A program made the position numbers and the translations under genes. The notes beneath the pieces were generated by a model. The model did not search any database, was not told the DNA's origin, and saw nothing but the letters and a program-made list of their open reading frames with translations. This document shows positions 43,938-56,400 of a stretch of DNA of 64,000 nucleotides, in pieces. How positions within the stretch are numbered: the first letter of the stretch is position 1; every line of letters begins with the position of its first letter. Source of the stretch: Lingula anatina (taxonomy: Eukaryota; Brachiopoda; Lingulata; Lingulida; Lingulidae). The stretch covers positions 1-64,000 of the forward strand of contig NW_019773859.1 in assembly GCF_001039355.2 (NCBI RefSeq), written 5' to 3'.

Positions 43938-46573
43938 TTTTGACAAAAGCACTTCTCGATTCTTCTAGCACCTGTTAAAAGGCTGTGAATTTGAGGATGA
44001 ACCCGAGCAGTCTGCAAAACTCGCCGAACGGATTGTCTTAAATAGCTGGCGAGCGTGCTCCGCTCCTATTTCCACCGTCTCATTGATGTCCCATACAAGT
44101 ACTTGACAAAATGACATTCTGGATAAGTTTGAAGAACCCCTACTTCAGATAGCAGTCGTCTTGTCAATATTTTCGATCATAAAATGCATGTTCACAACAT
44201 GACCAATCACAGATTACTCAATCGGAAAGGTAAACAGCATGGGGAATATCTATTCATCCTTTCTGCTTTTTTTTTCACTGCGAGAGATCCACTTTGTATA
44301 GGTGTTTCAACGGTTCACATTTTAAATAAATATTGGTGGTAGCTCTCATTAATGAAAATTCATCAGTTAGCCTGTAAAAGTTTACACGGATAGCCTGTAT
44401 AAAGTATTTCTATAATATCACAAAAAAAAAAACACTTGCTTTTGAATGATACGCTGCTCAGGCATCCATTAATAACCCACCTTCTAAATAATGACACCAT
44501 GTTTCGCAGAAAACAGCAATGGTTTTGTGGGAATTTTTTATGGAATATCACTAAACGAAAGTAGGGGAAAATATAAAGGACATCCCGTTATAAATATCAA
44601 ACTGCTGACGCTAAGCTGATAAAAGACTGTGCCCAGCCTTGAATCAACAACGGGAGATCCTGGGTGGTGTATGGCCATATATATATAATGTAGACAACGT
44701 CAGTAGATTTAAATCTGAAAATCCTGGTGTAACTACGGGGGAACCGAAGGTCATCCGGTTAACTTTAGAGGGTGCGGTCTTTTTTCTTTCTTTTTTTTTT
44801 AAATAAAGTATATAATAAAATAAGAGATATTAATAACTGTTCAATTCATTATAATTGACATTTTCTTTTAAAATGTCAGCTGTCAACTGAAGTTTTCTGT
44901 TGAGGTAGGTTGACGGGTAGCCAACCAGAAATTGAAAATTCTACTATGTATGCCTGAACTGCAGCAAGTGAATATAATTGGCAAAAACTGATGCCAAACG
45001 CTATATTTCAAGCTCCGCTTGTACAAAATAGATGTTGTGCAGGACGAAGCGGTAAGGCACATTGGAAAAAGAAATTAAATGCGACCATGAGAAGAGCATG
45101 AACTGTTGTGTTCTTTCGAGATTTACGAAGGTCTAAGAAAAAATTCTGAGAAGATAAGTCCTGCCAAATAACTGCAAGTGACATCTTATTTATTTATTTA
45201 TTTATTTATTGGGGTTGCATTGCATTCCCGAAAGAACACCAGATGCAGAGATTACAAAGGGATTTTTCACCTCTGTCACTGAACACACAACCTTCGAGTA
45301 ATTGATAAAAAAAGACGTATCATGTATCTATGTTGTTACCAAATATCCCTGTACATAATATAATTTTTTTCTTCAGCGGCATTTTATTCTGTTTATTTTA
45401 TTTTCGATTTAATCTTTTATAATCCATTTTACTGCGTTTTTATTTCAGTTTTAAGCATTTTTCATTTCACCTCCTCTCGACATTGCTCAGTAATATGGCC
45501 ATGCGTCAAAGCTATTCCGACAGGGCAAATATTTAAGCGGAACGTCAATGGTCACCGTCGTACATGTAGCTACAGAAATAAAAAGTGACAACCAATGAAA
45601 ATTGCAATGAAAACTTTCGCGGTATGTCTGCTTTCATCTTGAATGAAAAATTGAAACACCGGTATTAAAACTTTATTCGAACTTGAGTTGTAATGCTAGC
45701 AGATGCAAATCTAACACACACTATGTACAATAATGAAAAATGAAAGAAACACTCTTGATCAAATGAGTCAGGAATTTTTGGATAGTTACTGGAGAACGAA
45801 AATTAGAGGTTATGCTACATAACAATAGTGGGATACGGTGACGTAACGAAAATCATTGTGTAATAGATCAAACCAGCTTATGATCAATAAGAGAAATTAT
45901 GTTGTTGTGGTTTGATTTTCTAACTTTCACTATGTCAGTGATGTACAATTCTGATTTGTTTCCTGTAATAATCCTCATAATTTCGCTGGATATACATAGG
46001 TTACTATAACTGCTAATAATTTAGCCAGAGACATGTCTTTGAAAAATTACATCAAGTGAATATTCAAAATGTGGCCCCGGAAGAGGGTAATAGACGCGCG
46101 AATTGAGTGTAATGACCCTCTGCAGAAAAAAAATTATACTGACACTTAAGACGAATATTTTAATGATCTACACATTAAGTGCTTTACGGATTCATCAAAA
46201 TTTTAATATCCATCAATCTAATTTTTCAAACAGTCCCAAACCAAGGATTTTATGGCTTCAATGAAAAAAATCTTTTTTTTTTTTCGCTTTTCAAACATTT
46301 TTATCTGTAACCAACACATCTTTACTTAACGCCTTTAGAGCATATAATAAAGGAATTAATTCCTGGACATAAAATTTTAGGTTCTAAAGCGCTGCTGGAC
46401 GACGTTATAATTTATGTCTTCATCGAGTGTGAAATCTTATACCAACTTTATCATTTTCAAAGTGGATATCACTGCGTTGACATTATACATTCCACAGGAA
46501 AGGTCTCACATTAGAAATAAAGAACTTGAGTAGCAAGTAAGTGCTGAAATTAAGATCACTAAGCACTTTTTAC
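43938..46573. other. Intergenic spacer
   Basis: Upstream region of the five-domain Kazal gene and 3' flank of the solute-binding gene. A (TTTA)n repeat lies at about 45184-45211. I see no exons. Confidence 0.5.
44037..44045 (-). promoter_or_regulatory. Candidate TATA box of the five-domain Kazal gene
   Basis: CTATTTAAG on the minus strand, 100 bp upstream of the start codon. The position fits a short 5' UTR of about 70 nt. Confidence 0.45.
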
Positions 46574-47665
46574 TTAGGTTTCAACACAGCCAATGTCTCC
46601 TTTGTGACCTGAAAGTTAAAAAGTAAAGTCTAACAATAAGCTAACCTTTCAGACACGAAGAAATATTTTTTCATGCTTACCTATTTAAAACCTTACTTTG
46701 ATGTAAGAGGAATAAAATTACTCTTCTGTTTTTGTGCTTGCAAAATAAAGTTAAAGTTCAATTTTTTAAAATTTAACAGCTTATCTGTTACACTAAGGAA
46801 AACATGCGAGCCACTACCCATAGAACATATAGTCGCTATCTTAGAGCATCATGTGGTCTTCGAATATTTAAAATTGTTGAGACGTGCCAAATGACCAAAT
46901 GTTGGTATTTAATGGTGCACTAAAATCGCTATCAACAATGTCGACAATATCATTGTAAATAACAAGATTGGTAAAGTACAACAATTACCATTATAATCAA
47001 ACAGCCAAGGGTTTTAATTAGTTTGAAATAAGGGGAGCTTACTTTACCAAAAAGAAAACTAGACACGCTGGTAAACATTGGGAGGGGGCTGCCACTAAAA
47101 TGGCTTAAAACGATTCCGACGGTTGCCAACAAAGAGACTGCTGGTAGCGAGATTTCTGTTAATTTTTGAACAAAACTTATATTTTTTTAACCAAATAACG
47201 GAAGTGTATATAGGGCATTTTACAAACTAAAAAGAGACCTACCGTGTTTCTTTTCTGTTTCTTCGCAAAGCTTCTTAAACTTCCCGCTGGACACAAGTTT
47301 TTGGAAACCGACGTTCCAGTAGGAGTTGAAGTCGCTGTCCTTCCGTGTTACCATGGCTTGGCCAACAACAAAACAGCTGGTCCCATCCCCGACCTGGTCT
47401 AGGTACGTCATCTCCGCTTCCATGTCCCGCTGTCCGGCAAAGCCTGCATCCACCTTGAAAAGTGAGAACATGTAAAAACAACAGCAATAATTTAATTGTA
47501 TGGTAAGGAGATGGCATCGAGACCTAGTGAAACAAAGGTTTAACTGGAGTGGTTCGTGGTTTATGATCTTTCGTTCTACATGTTTTTGTATCCAAATGCA
47601 GATAAATATTAATCCTACTTTAAAATAGCATTATACATATTTTTCCAAAGACTGATTGAGGCAAC

Positions 47666-47730
<65 letters not shown>

Positions 47731-50555
47731 AAATTACCGTGCCACTAAGTATGCTATCTCTTAACTGGGCAGGGCTTGCCACTGTAAATTTTTGTTCCTC
47801 TCTCAACACCGACCCGGACACTGCCGTCCAGCGGGCCACGCACTTGTCATTGCTTGCCCAGCCATGGAGAAACCCTGCAAGTTGAGATGGTCGGACAAAT
47901 GTAGAAACGTGCATGCAGAAAAAGTGCTTTATACTGAATATTTTCGAAACAGGGCGGGGGGGGGGGGGGGCATAACCACAAAAATAAATGATAGTTTGAG
48001 CTGACCAAATTTATTCATCACTTAAATCGTACTACACGTTAATCATAGAGTTTTTCTGTATGCCATTGCTGTAGTGGACTCTAGATACATGTATCTCTAT
48101 ATGATATCACCAAAAGGTGCAAAACAACAAGTAATATTGTGGTAGAGGAGAATGTACAACAGGTACAATTTTAAAAGCATTTCTAAATATGGTCTGTAAT
48201 TTAAGTGACCGACAGAAAAGAGGAAAAGAGAATGCTAATTATGACCTGGTGAAGAAAAAATCGGTACCGTCCCTCACCGATTTTCTTTCCAGTGATGTCT
48301 CTCCAGTCAAAACTTGCAGTGCTATTTTTAGAGACGAAGAAGAAGGAGCGTGTTGTTTTGATAAATGGCACAGAAAATGAGAAGACTGCCAACCTGTCTA
48401 CCGTCGCCGCCCAACCAGTGCAGGCATCGTACCACCCGGCCATCAGACCTAGCGTGGGAGAGAGTACTGCATGGTTTAGTGATCTGTCCATATACGTGTA
48501 TATATATATACGTGTACAAATGTTTGAAATAATCTAGCAAGATGCAGTAGCATGTAGACCTATTAACTAAATAATTTCATACAGAGTAGAAGAGAGACAG
48601 GGGAAGCTACATATTCAGACAAGTTGCGGCGACTTAGATAAGATTTCTTACCACAGGAAGCCAATCTGATCGTGCTGTTGTCCCGCCCACCGCTGTTGTA
48701 ATACCGTTAGATTGCCTTCCTGAGGTCAGAAGTCGTGGTGAAACTTTCTGCTGACTTAACACACGTACACTTAGTATAAAGCCGCCAAAACTTAAAACTG
48801 GAAATGCAGTCAAAGAGAATGTCCGACCTTGACCTCCGACAGCATGTTGTCCGCCTGCTGAGGCCCAGCAATTGGAATATTTGTCCCACACTGTTCTGCA
48901 GTCCATGTTGGCCTCCCTGCACACTATAAAATGAAGATATTGTAGATGCGTATAGCATATCTGTCATATTTGCTATGGCATCGAAATAACGTGGCCTACG
49001 CAAATATACCTTGTAAAAATCAATTTAATAGTTTTTACATGCTTAGCCTACTGCTAAGATACTGTTGCTCAATTTTATTACAGGTTTTCAAAGAAACCTC
49101 CATACGATGCACAGCACATGTTATGTGATTACATGTTTTTACCTGCATCTACAATATCTTGGTTAAACCCTGCAAGGTAACCACTTTCGTCGCTGAAAAC
49201 ATAAGTAATTTAAAAAAAGAGTATAAATACTGAAAACTTAAGTTATACAAAAGTGACATTTCATCTGCAGACTGACATTTATAAATTTTCATCATTTTTT
49301 TTTTATAATACATGCATATATGGACCCTGCAAATGTATGAGCTCTTTGAAGAATTTCACTCAGGATATCTCAAAGTAAACTGTATCCAAGAGTAAAGAAA
49401 AACCTACATGTAATCATGTGCTCCATAGTCGTGTCCCCACTGCAACCAACCATATTCTTTTCTTGGCGCCTTGCGAGCCACCGCTTGTACTGGAGCTCGA
49501 TAGTGTCTCCGTCTGCTGGCTAGATGACACTGTTCTGTTGTCACCTTCTATGGTGACTGTAGCTTCTGGTGGACGGGACAGAGCCACCGCAGCACAGGTG
49601 ATAGCAATGATGCTCACAAAACAGAGAATGGCAAGTGTCAAGGACAAGCACCATCTTGAGAATAGAGTGTCTTCTGAAAAATTAAGTGGTCAAAGGAATA
49701 CAGGGATGTTTGGTCTTTGCTTCCTATATTCATAAATATTGTGCTAATGGATTTGTTGTAAAACTTTATCTTTTTCTTAAAATAATTGGTAAAAAGTGGA
49801 AAAAAGAATTATAATCTCGATTCAATGCATTCCATAGCTATACTGCATTGGAGACTGGGAAAGCCACCCTGTGTGACTTGACTCTTTGTTATGGCGACCA
49901 ATAAGCATTGCCTTTATTATGATAAAATAACAAGTGAAGATTTTTGTCAGCATTCCATACGTAAATATGATATTGATATTCTTTTTTAAAAAACCTTAAA
50001 TGTCGAGATAAAACACGTTCAATGATGAGTTAGTTAATGAGCGAGACCCATCCAATTTTTTGAGGAAATCAGATGTTTTTTTTTCAAGTGAAAAATGCAT
50101 CCCCATAGACTAAAATAGAAAAATAGGGACCCTGTATTCCAGCTGCTTCCCTCATTATACATCAAGTGTTTGAATCATTACAAAAATCAGGAAAAAAATG
50201 ACTACTGACCCTGTTTACAGAGAGTTGCCGCTCGTTAACCAACTTATAAGTTTTGTATGGCCTTGTTTTGGTATTTGACGATGCTCCTTTTACTGGTGTA
50301 ACGACTACATATTAATGGCCTTTGGCCTGCACTGTCGAGTAACAAACTAATACTGAAGGCTGTCAAGGTTATAGTTGCGACCTAGGATAGAAGATAAATG
50401 TTTGATTCTAGTTGGGTCTCAAAAGCTAGTTCACTTCCTTTACCTGGATTCTTTATCGTGGCTTCACTCTCTGTTATTTGACCGGCAGAGGGAGTGACCG
50501 AGTCAGACAAACGCTGCATGGGTATCCCACTGTCTTCACCGTTAGTTTTACTCAT
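46574..50555 (-). CDS. Membrane-anchored bacterial-type solute-binding protein (family 3 fold)
   Basis: Exons: 50444-50555, 49408-49673, 49143-49192, 48834-48923, 48394-48448, 48278-48321, 47738-47874, 47243-47453, 46574-46608 (last tentative). They total 1000 nt; one base fewer gives 333 codons. A 40-residue Ser/Thr-rich cytosolic N-terminus (no signal peptide) is followed by one transmembrane segment (LTLAILCFVSIIAITCAAVA), a Ser/Thr stalk with an N-glycosylation site (NRT), then about 225 residues of SBP_bac_3 fold. Family signs: GYLAGFNQDIVDAVC, GWAATVDR (the TxxR carboxylate-binding Arg position), DITGKKIG, AQLRDSILSGTVDAGF, and N-VGFQKLVSSGKFKKLCEE at the end. Bacterial relatives bind amino acids for ABC import. 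There are no channel helices, so this is not an ionotropic glutamate receptor. Extra cysteines suggest an extracellular, disulfide-bonded domain. Ligand and role are unknown. Confidence 0.8.
47666..47730. repeat. Compound (CT)n(TG)n microsatellite at a splice donor
   Basis: A CT tract (47666-47687) runs into a TG tract ending at 47730. On the coding minus strand this is a CA repeat beginning 8 nt inside the intron after the donor at 47737. Confidence 0.9.
47956..47970 (+). repeat. G15 run
   Basis: An uninterrupted run of 15 G in an intron of the solute-binding gene. It could form a G-quadruplex and is prone to length errors. Confidence 0.8.
49458..49461 (-). other. Frame break in the solute-binding gene at an A4 run
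   Basis: Upstream of this run the frame codes the membrane segment and stalk (ending SGGSQGAKK). Downstream a different frame codes the start of the binding domain (EYGWLQWGHDYGAHDY). Without one A of the run the frames join, and the summed exons become divisible by three. As written, translation ends after about 19 more residues. Confidence 0.75.
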
Positions 50556-53434
50556 GGTGGAAATATTTACATAACAAGGTGTAGCATGGACGTCGTTGAT
50601 GGGCCACTTTTATGCAGAGTCGCATTCTAGCAGAGAAATAGAGCAGGGTGGTACGTGACGTGCGTGCAAAGGCAAACAGAAATAAAGGTTACATACGACA
50701 ACAGCCTATAGACATAGGGCCAAAACTTTTATGAAATAAGCAACTTATAAACAGTAGCTTACCGATTGTTCTTCTAAGGAGACTATTTGTAGGATCTGGG
50801 TTAAGATATTTAGTGAATTTTGACTTTATCGGCAATTACATCCTCACCAGCTACCCGTTGGTGAATTGCCTTATCTTAAAACAACCGAAACGTATACGAA
50901 ACATATTTTTTTGCATATATAAGATTTTGCGAAGAACATGACTTGAAAAGATGCAATATGCCCTTGAAACTTACTCGCAGATTTTGTAAATAAGAAAATG
51001 GGAAGATCTAAGAAGTCGGTATAAATTCCAACAATCCTGTTTCAAGATTTGAAGTTTGAAATCAATTTTAATTTTTTACCAGGACAAATAAAGCACAAAC
51101 CATCACATTTATTAATCAATTGTAATTATTCATGCATGGCTGTGATTTCGTCATTGTCTTGGAAAACTTTCTGCTCTCCTAACGCATTTTCGATGATACA
51201 AAACAAGTGACGATTCGATAAAGTCTGGGGACTGCTCAGTACAGGAAGTCGCTGTTTTACGAGGGTCCTTGTCGCGTATTGCTTCTTGAAGCATGCGCCC
51301 GGACACACGCTGTTGTGTTTTGCTCTGTCATGCGTAATGCCTATGACACGTTAACAATTTGAATGCAATATAGCCAGCCCTTAGATTCTTGTTCGTCCGT
51401 GCACAACACTATTTCTATGCGGGAACATAAGTCATTGCAAAGACATCAAATCTTGCGTATAAATAAAAACAGAAAACGTGCCTGAATTTTTCTTTCTACA
51501 TGCTATAGAATTAGTAGAGGTATAATCACTCTGTAAGTGATCGAAGGGTTAGTTTTTGAAAATTATATTAAAAAACTTATATTTCAGTATAAATTTCAGT
51601 AGATATGCTCCCGTGGTAGGTCATAGAATACAAACGTTTATCTCAGTTAATAGACAGCGCGATTTCATATCTCATATTCTATGCCTGAATCTTTGATAAG
51701 AGTGTCAGGGGAAATAGTAAAATGAGGAAGTTTTAAAACGTCTACCACTTGAACTTTCGACTTCTATATCACTGACATAGGTTAAATCCATGATTGTTGA
51801 AACCTAAAAATGGTCTTTTTGATCAAATGCATTGTCCATTCTAAATTGAATAATTGTTTATCAGTAATGTAATCTTGTTTGTTGCTTGAAAGATTATTTA
51901 CGACTGGTATTGTTTAACATGACTACCCCTGCTAGGAGTGGAATTAATTCTGCTAATCTTCGTGTCTTTCTGGAGGTATGGCGTAGTTTCGTGTTCAAAG
52001 GGCACCTCGATTAAGGTACGCTACTTACGGTTACAAGACTAAAGAGATTTACTTATCCCCGCTGAGTGTCAACGAACCTCTTTAAAAACACAATTAAAGC
52101 CCTGTAAATCAACCCCTCCGTTCAGGCGGAAGTTTCCATTGCTGATTGGAAGGCAAATATTTTGGATTGGTATAATACGGACTAAGCACTATTTATCCAA
52201 TCCTAGCCACAGATGGCAGTGGAGTGAAAAGTATGAAAAGCCTCTCTGAATAATGCGCCAAAGGAACGAAAAGGCTAATGAAAGTAAATCAAGTAAATTG
52301 GGTATTAGTGGCATTAATACCCCGCGAACGCTTTGTATATTGATGACCCCTCCCCTCTCTAAAATGTATATTATTAATATCCATATGTTGGTTATTTTGC
52401 CAGTCTGCCGTGCGGGGAGTTTCTACAGATAGGCGCGCGAGTATTAGAGGGAACTTTCTAAAGAGGCGCGCGCGGATGGCAAAGAAAACACACAGGTGTT
52501 GCAATTATTTACCTAACAAAATCAGGGCAGATCTCAAACAAATACTTTCCATTGATAAAGACCTGGTGTCCTAGATGCATCAAAAACAGCCAATCACTGT
52601 GCTTGTTTGTGTAAGGATATTGAGTGTTTGCTCTGTCTATCAGTCTTACAGACCAAACGACAAGGACCAATAGCGTTTTGTTCGGGACGCTGTAAGAAGT
52701 ATTTGTTGCATCCACTATCTCGACTCGGGTAGAAAACGAGCCGAGTTAGGGGCTTATGGGATAGGTGGCCCGCAACCATCTGTCATTTTCGCACGGGTGA
52801 TTTTCTACATCTCCTCGTTGAATTGCTGATAAGGAGGCCGTGATTCATAACTTAAGTTAAATCAAGGCCGGGACCATGTGGCTGGCGGAAACTTGACAAC
52901 GGAACGCAGAACGTCTGTGGTAGACAGCCACGCTTCAGCAGATAAAATTCAAATTTCAGCGACTTTTTCAAATACCATCTAAGTAGATATTTTACATTCA
53001 CCGTGGCCGTTTTCCAGTGACAAAACAAAAAGGTGCACCTGAGTTTAGAAGTGAGCAAGGATTTTAAGTTCATTTTTCATTCTTCCTAAAAAGCACATCT
53101 CTGGGGAAGGCGGCTGTTATATTCTGCCCTTATCCATTGCTGACAAACGACAGCACTGTAGTTGACATACGAGCTGTATAACCGCAACTGACGGCGTAGT
53201 GCTCCGTGTCACCCGAAAGCGGCTGATCCCTGTAAGATGATCTGTGTCAACCGCGGCCCACGAGTTCAGTAACGACCAGTCAATAACGCAGAGCGCTCCA
53301 CAAGTAGTACCACTAAAAAAGCACATAGTTAACAGCGTTCATAGTAGAAGGCACAAGCAAGAAAAAAGGTTAAGACATGGGACGATTTAGTCAGAGAAGG
53401 CGACTTCTTGGATAGATAGAAAGGAAAAGCAGAA
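50556..53434. other. Intergenic spacer
   Basis: No exon with supported splice sites or family resemblance was found. A CpG-rich patch at 52420-52480 includes two runs of GCGCG. Mostly AT-rich unique sequence. Confidence 0.45.
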
Positions 53435-56400
53435 ATGTGGGACTTCAGCTGTGTTGTCGTCCTTGGATTGTTACGCTTCGTAACCTCAGAAAGCACAGGT
53501 AAGTCAGTCCGGTATGGGCGCTTCTTAACTTAACTAGTGTGTGTACTCAGTACAAGAACAAGGGGTGTGTGAAAAGAATTCTCTTTAACAACTTTGTCCC
53601 CCTTTTGGTGTTTACTCTCTATATTGACAGTAGCACATAAGTCGCCCCTCATGTCCCACAGTAAAACCATTTCACTGTTTACCTCAGCGTATCTCTCGGT
53701 CGAGGTTGGGCAACGAGGCCCCGGACTATTCATAAGTGAATAAAATCTCAATTAGGCCCCCATTCATGCTGTCATATTCGAGTTCCAACACTGACAGTAC
53801 AGGGGGGATTATGTGGGTTCGGTCTAACTGATTACGCTCAAAGAATTGACAGTAGTTTGGCTATTAACGTTGACATTGAAATGCGGGCATTCCTATTATA
53901 CCACTGCCACTCGGGTTGTAAGTCTCCCATCCCACGAACAGCATAAATAGTGTCGCTTAACAGATTTGCCTCATGGAGCGTTCCAAAAACACGATTAATA
54001 CGCAGCGAGATTTGATATAAAATCCTTGCGTTTTGTATTGACATTCAGTACTGTTAGTGGCTTAGGAATTATCTCTAACATCGTTTGGATTGCAAGGTTA
54101 CGGCGATATAGCTGAAAAGCAAGCTTTCCGACCGTGTGAAAGTCGAAACGGTGGCAGTGGCATAGTGGATTATCGGGGTAATCTGACTTCGCAATTCGGG
54201 GGATTGTCCCATAAGGCGACACATGACTAAAACCTGTGTTACAATTTAGTTATATCAGCAAGTGAACACAGTGAGAAGATATTTGGGACACACTGAATAC
54301 CAAGACCACCTTGAAATTTGTGGCGTGGCAACAGTCTCTTTCTTAAAAGGACCATTCCAAAGATCTCGCTTCTGGTTTTATAAAAGATAAATTCCTTTAA
54401 GGATTAAGGTTGATTTTAAAACCAAAATTTGTTGTTTCGGCTTTTATTTAATTTGAAGAATGCATAGATTTAAACAAAAGGTGTGATTTTATTGAAGAAA
54501 GACGCCTTCAGTCCGTACCTGTTGTTCGTCCAATAACGGTCATGAACGGCTGGGTTCAAGTTCGTTGTATAAATCAAGTTAGGTGCTTTTTATATTTTAA
54601 GCGCTTCCACTAGATGATTTTTTCTCTGCAAGCAATGTACAAGTGGTGTTAATCTTTCTCCATTAAAGCAATCGACTGCAACATAAAACTGTGCAAATAC
54701 GTGCAAGAATTTGAGTGATTGTCCCACTACAATGCTGAAACACTCATAACGTTATGATGCGAATACCTGGTGCATTTCTACCGAGTAAATATGCCGGTGA
54801 TGTCTAAAAAAAAATAACCAAGATGAAAATGAATGAATGAAATGAATAGTGGTATGAAATGACAAATTATTCTGGCAGTAGGCACAACGCAATAAGCGTG
54901 TCTGCGATGAAAACGTGTATTACTGCTCTTGGTCACGAAATAAAATCTGCATCTTTACTACCAAATTATACTTTCTGAAAGATAACGTATGGCGTGTTTG
55001 GACTATGCACGTGCCTGGCGAGGGGTCGTCAGTGGCATCCCGTCAAAAGGGAACGGGAGTCGCAGAGCAGTGAAAGATGTCATCTCTACATGACGATTCT
55101 ACAAGGCGCCGATTAAAAAAAGGCAGATGGTCTGGAAAACACGAGATGTCATTTATTTTATAGCTGGCGCGACGCCAAGTGGAGAATCAGTGGTACTTCG
55201 CATAACATAGGCCCATGTTGTTTAGTAGTGGGTCCTAGGCATAACTAATGTAGCGGAAACTTTTAACAGTATCAAAATTTTGTCTTGATAACTTCTTCAG
55301 ATCGATAGATAAAAGTAAAAAAAAAATGGCATGCGGCAATGTTTTATTCTCATTTAATGATTATTTCCTACTGAGATAAGTAATACGTCTACTGGTATCT
55401 CTCAGTTCAGATAAGGAACTTTTGCTCAATGCACCAGGTCAGAGATATACGGTTGCACCTTTCCGTAATGATAATTAAGCGCGCGGGCCCTTATCTCAAA
55501 GCGCAATGAAGCAGACGAGTCTCTGTGCTCTTCTTATCCTACTATATAATTCAAAGACAGTATGATCTTCATTCTCCATAAATCATGACTTGAAATGTTG
55601 TTATTTGCATAAAATATTTCAGTTTAGTGTCACCTTTCTCTCAATATATTCTACCGGGTCTGACGTTGGTTGATTTTTTCGATAAAACTGACGTGCATGT
55701 GATTAATGTGACTACAAGGCACTAGTAATTGTTTGTGGGAAAGAGTTTGCTTAAAAGCTCGTGAAATCTGGACGGAGAATATCATTAAATCTGCACCTGC
55801 TTCGTTTGTCAACATTTTTTGCATAAAGATGAAGTGGTGCGGTGCAATTTACCGACATATTCTATTACACAGTCTGGAGTACTAGAATACACGGCATATT
55901 TTTCTGTAGAATAGGATATTGCACAGACGAGCTCGCGTGTTTCAAAAGATTTAAATTTTTGCTTGTTTGTATTTAATAAATCTATCAGACTGTTCAACTT
56001 TCTTGCAAATGTTTTTCTGAAAAAAAAAAACGCCATGATTTACCTCTCATTTTATATTTGTGATAATTCAATTTTAAATAGGCGGAGAGGAAATGTCTAT
56101 TTTTCTTAAGAAAGAGTATTGGGAAGTGGCAAATATGATAGGGATTTTCTCAGTCTTTTCTTTCAACTCCGTGTGAATGCGACCCTCAGGCCCTATTGAA
56201 CTCAGGATGTGCTTTTCTAAGTCGTTTATTCAGGTCCTGACAATACGCCAAGGCCAGGTCAGCGATACAATACAAAGTGGGAATCCTATGGAAAAACTAC
56301 ACAACTCACAACACAAAGGCGAGGTTTTATATACACTGATGAGCTGACTGTCTGGTTGGTAATGGAGGATCAATGGGGAAAATATGAAGTGTCTTGTGCA

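Noticed and set aside
53530-54230. Open frames on the minus strand just after the signal-peptide exon
   Set aside because: None has splice-site context, domain motifs or conserved cysteine patterns; no repeat structure could be defined.
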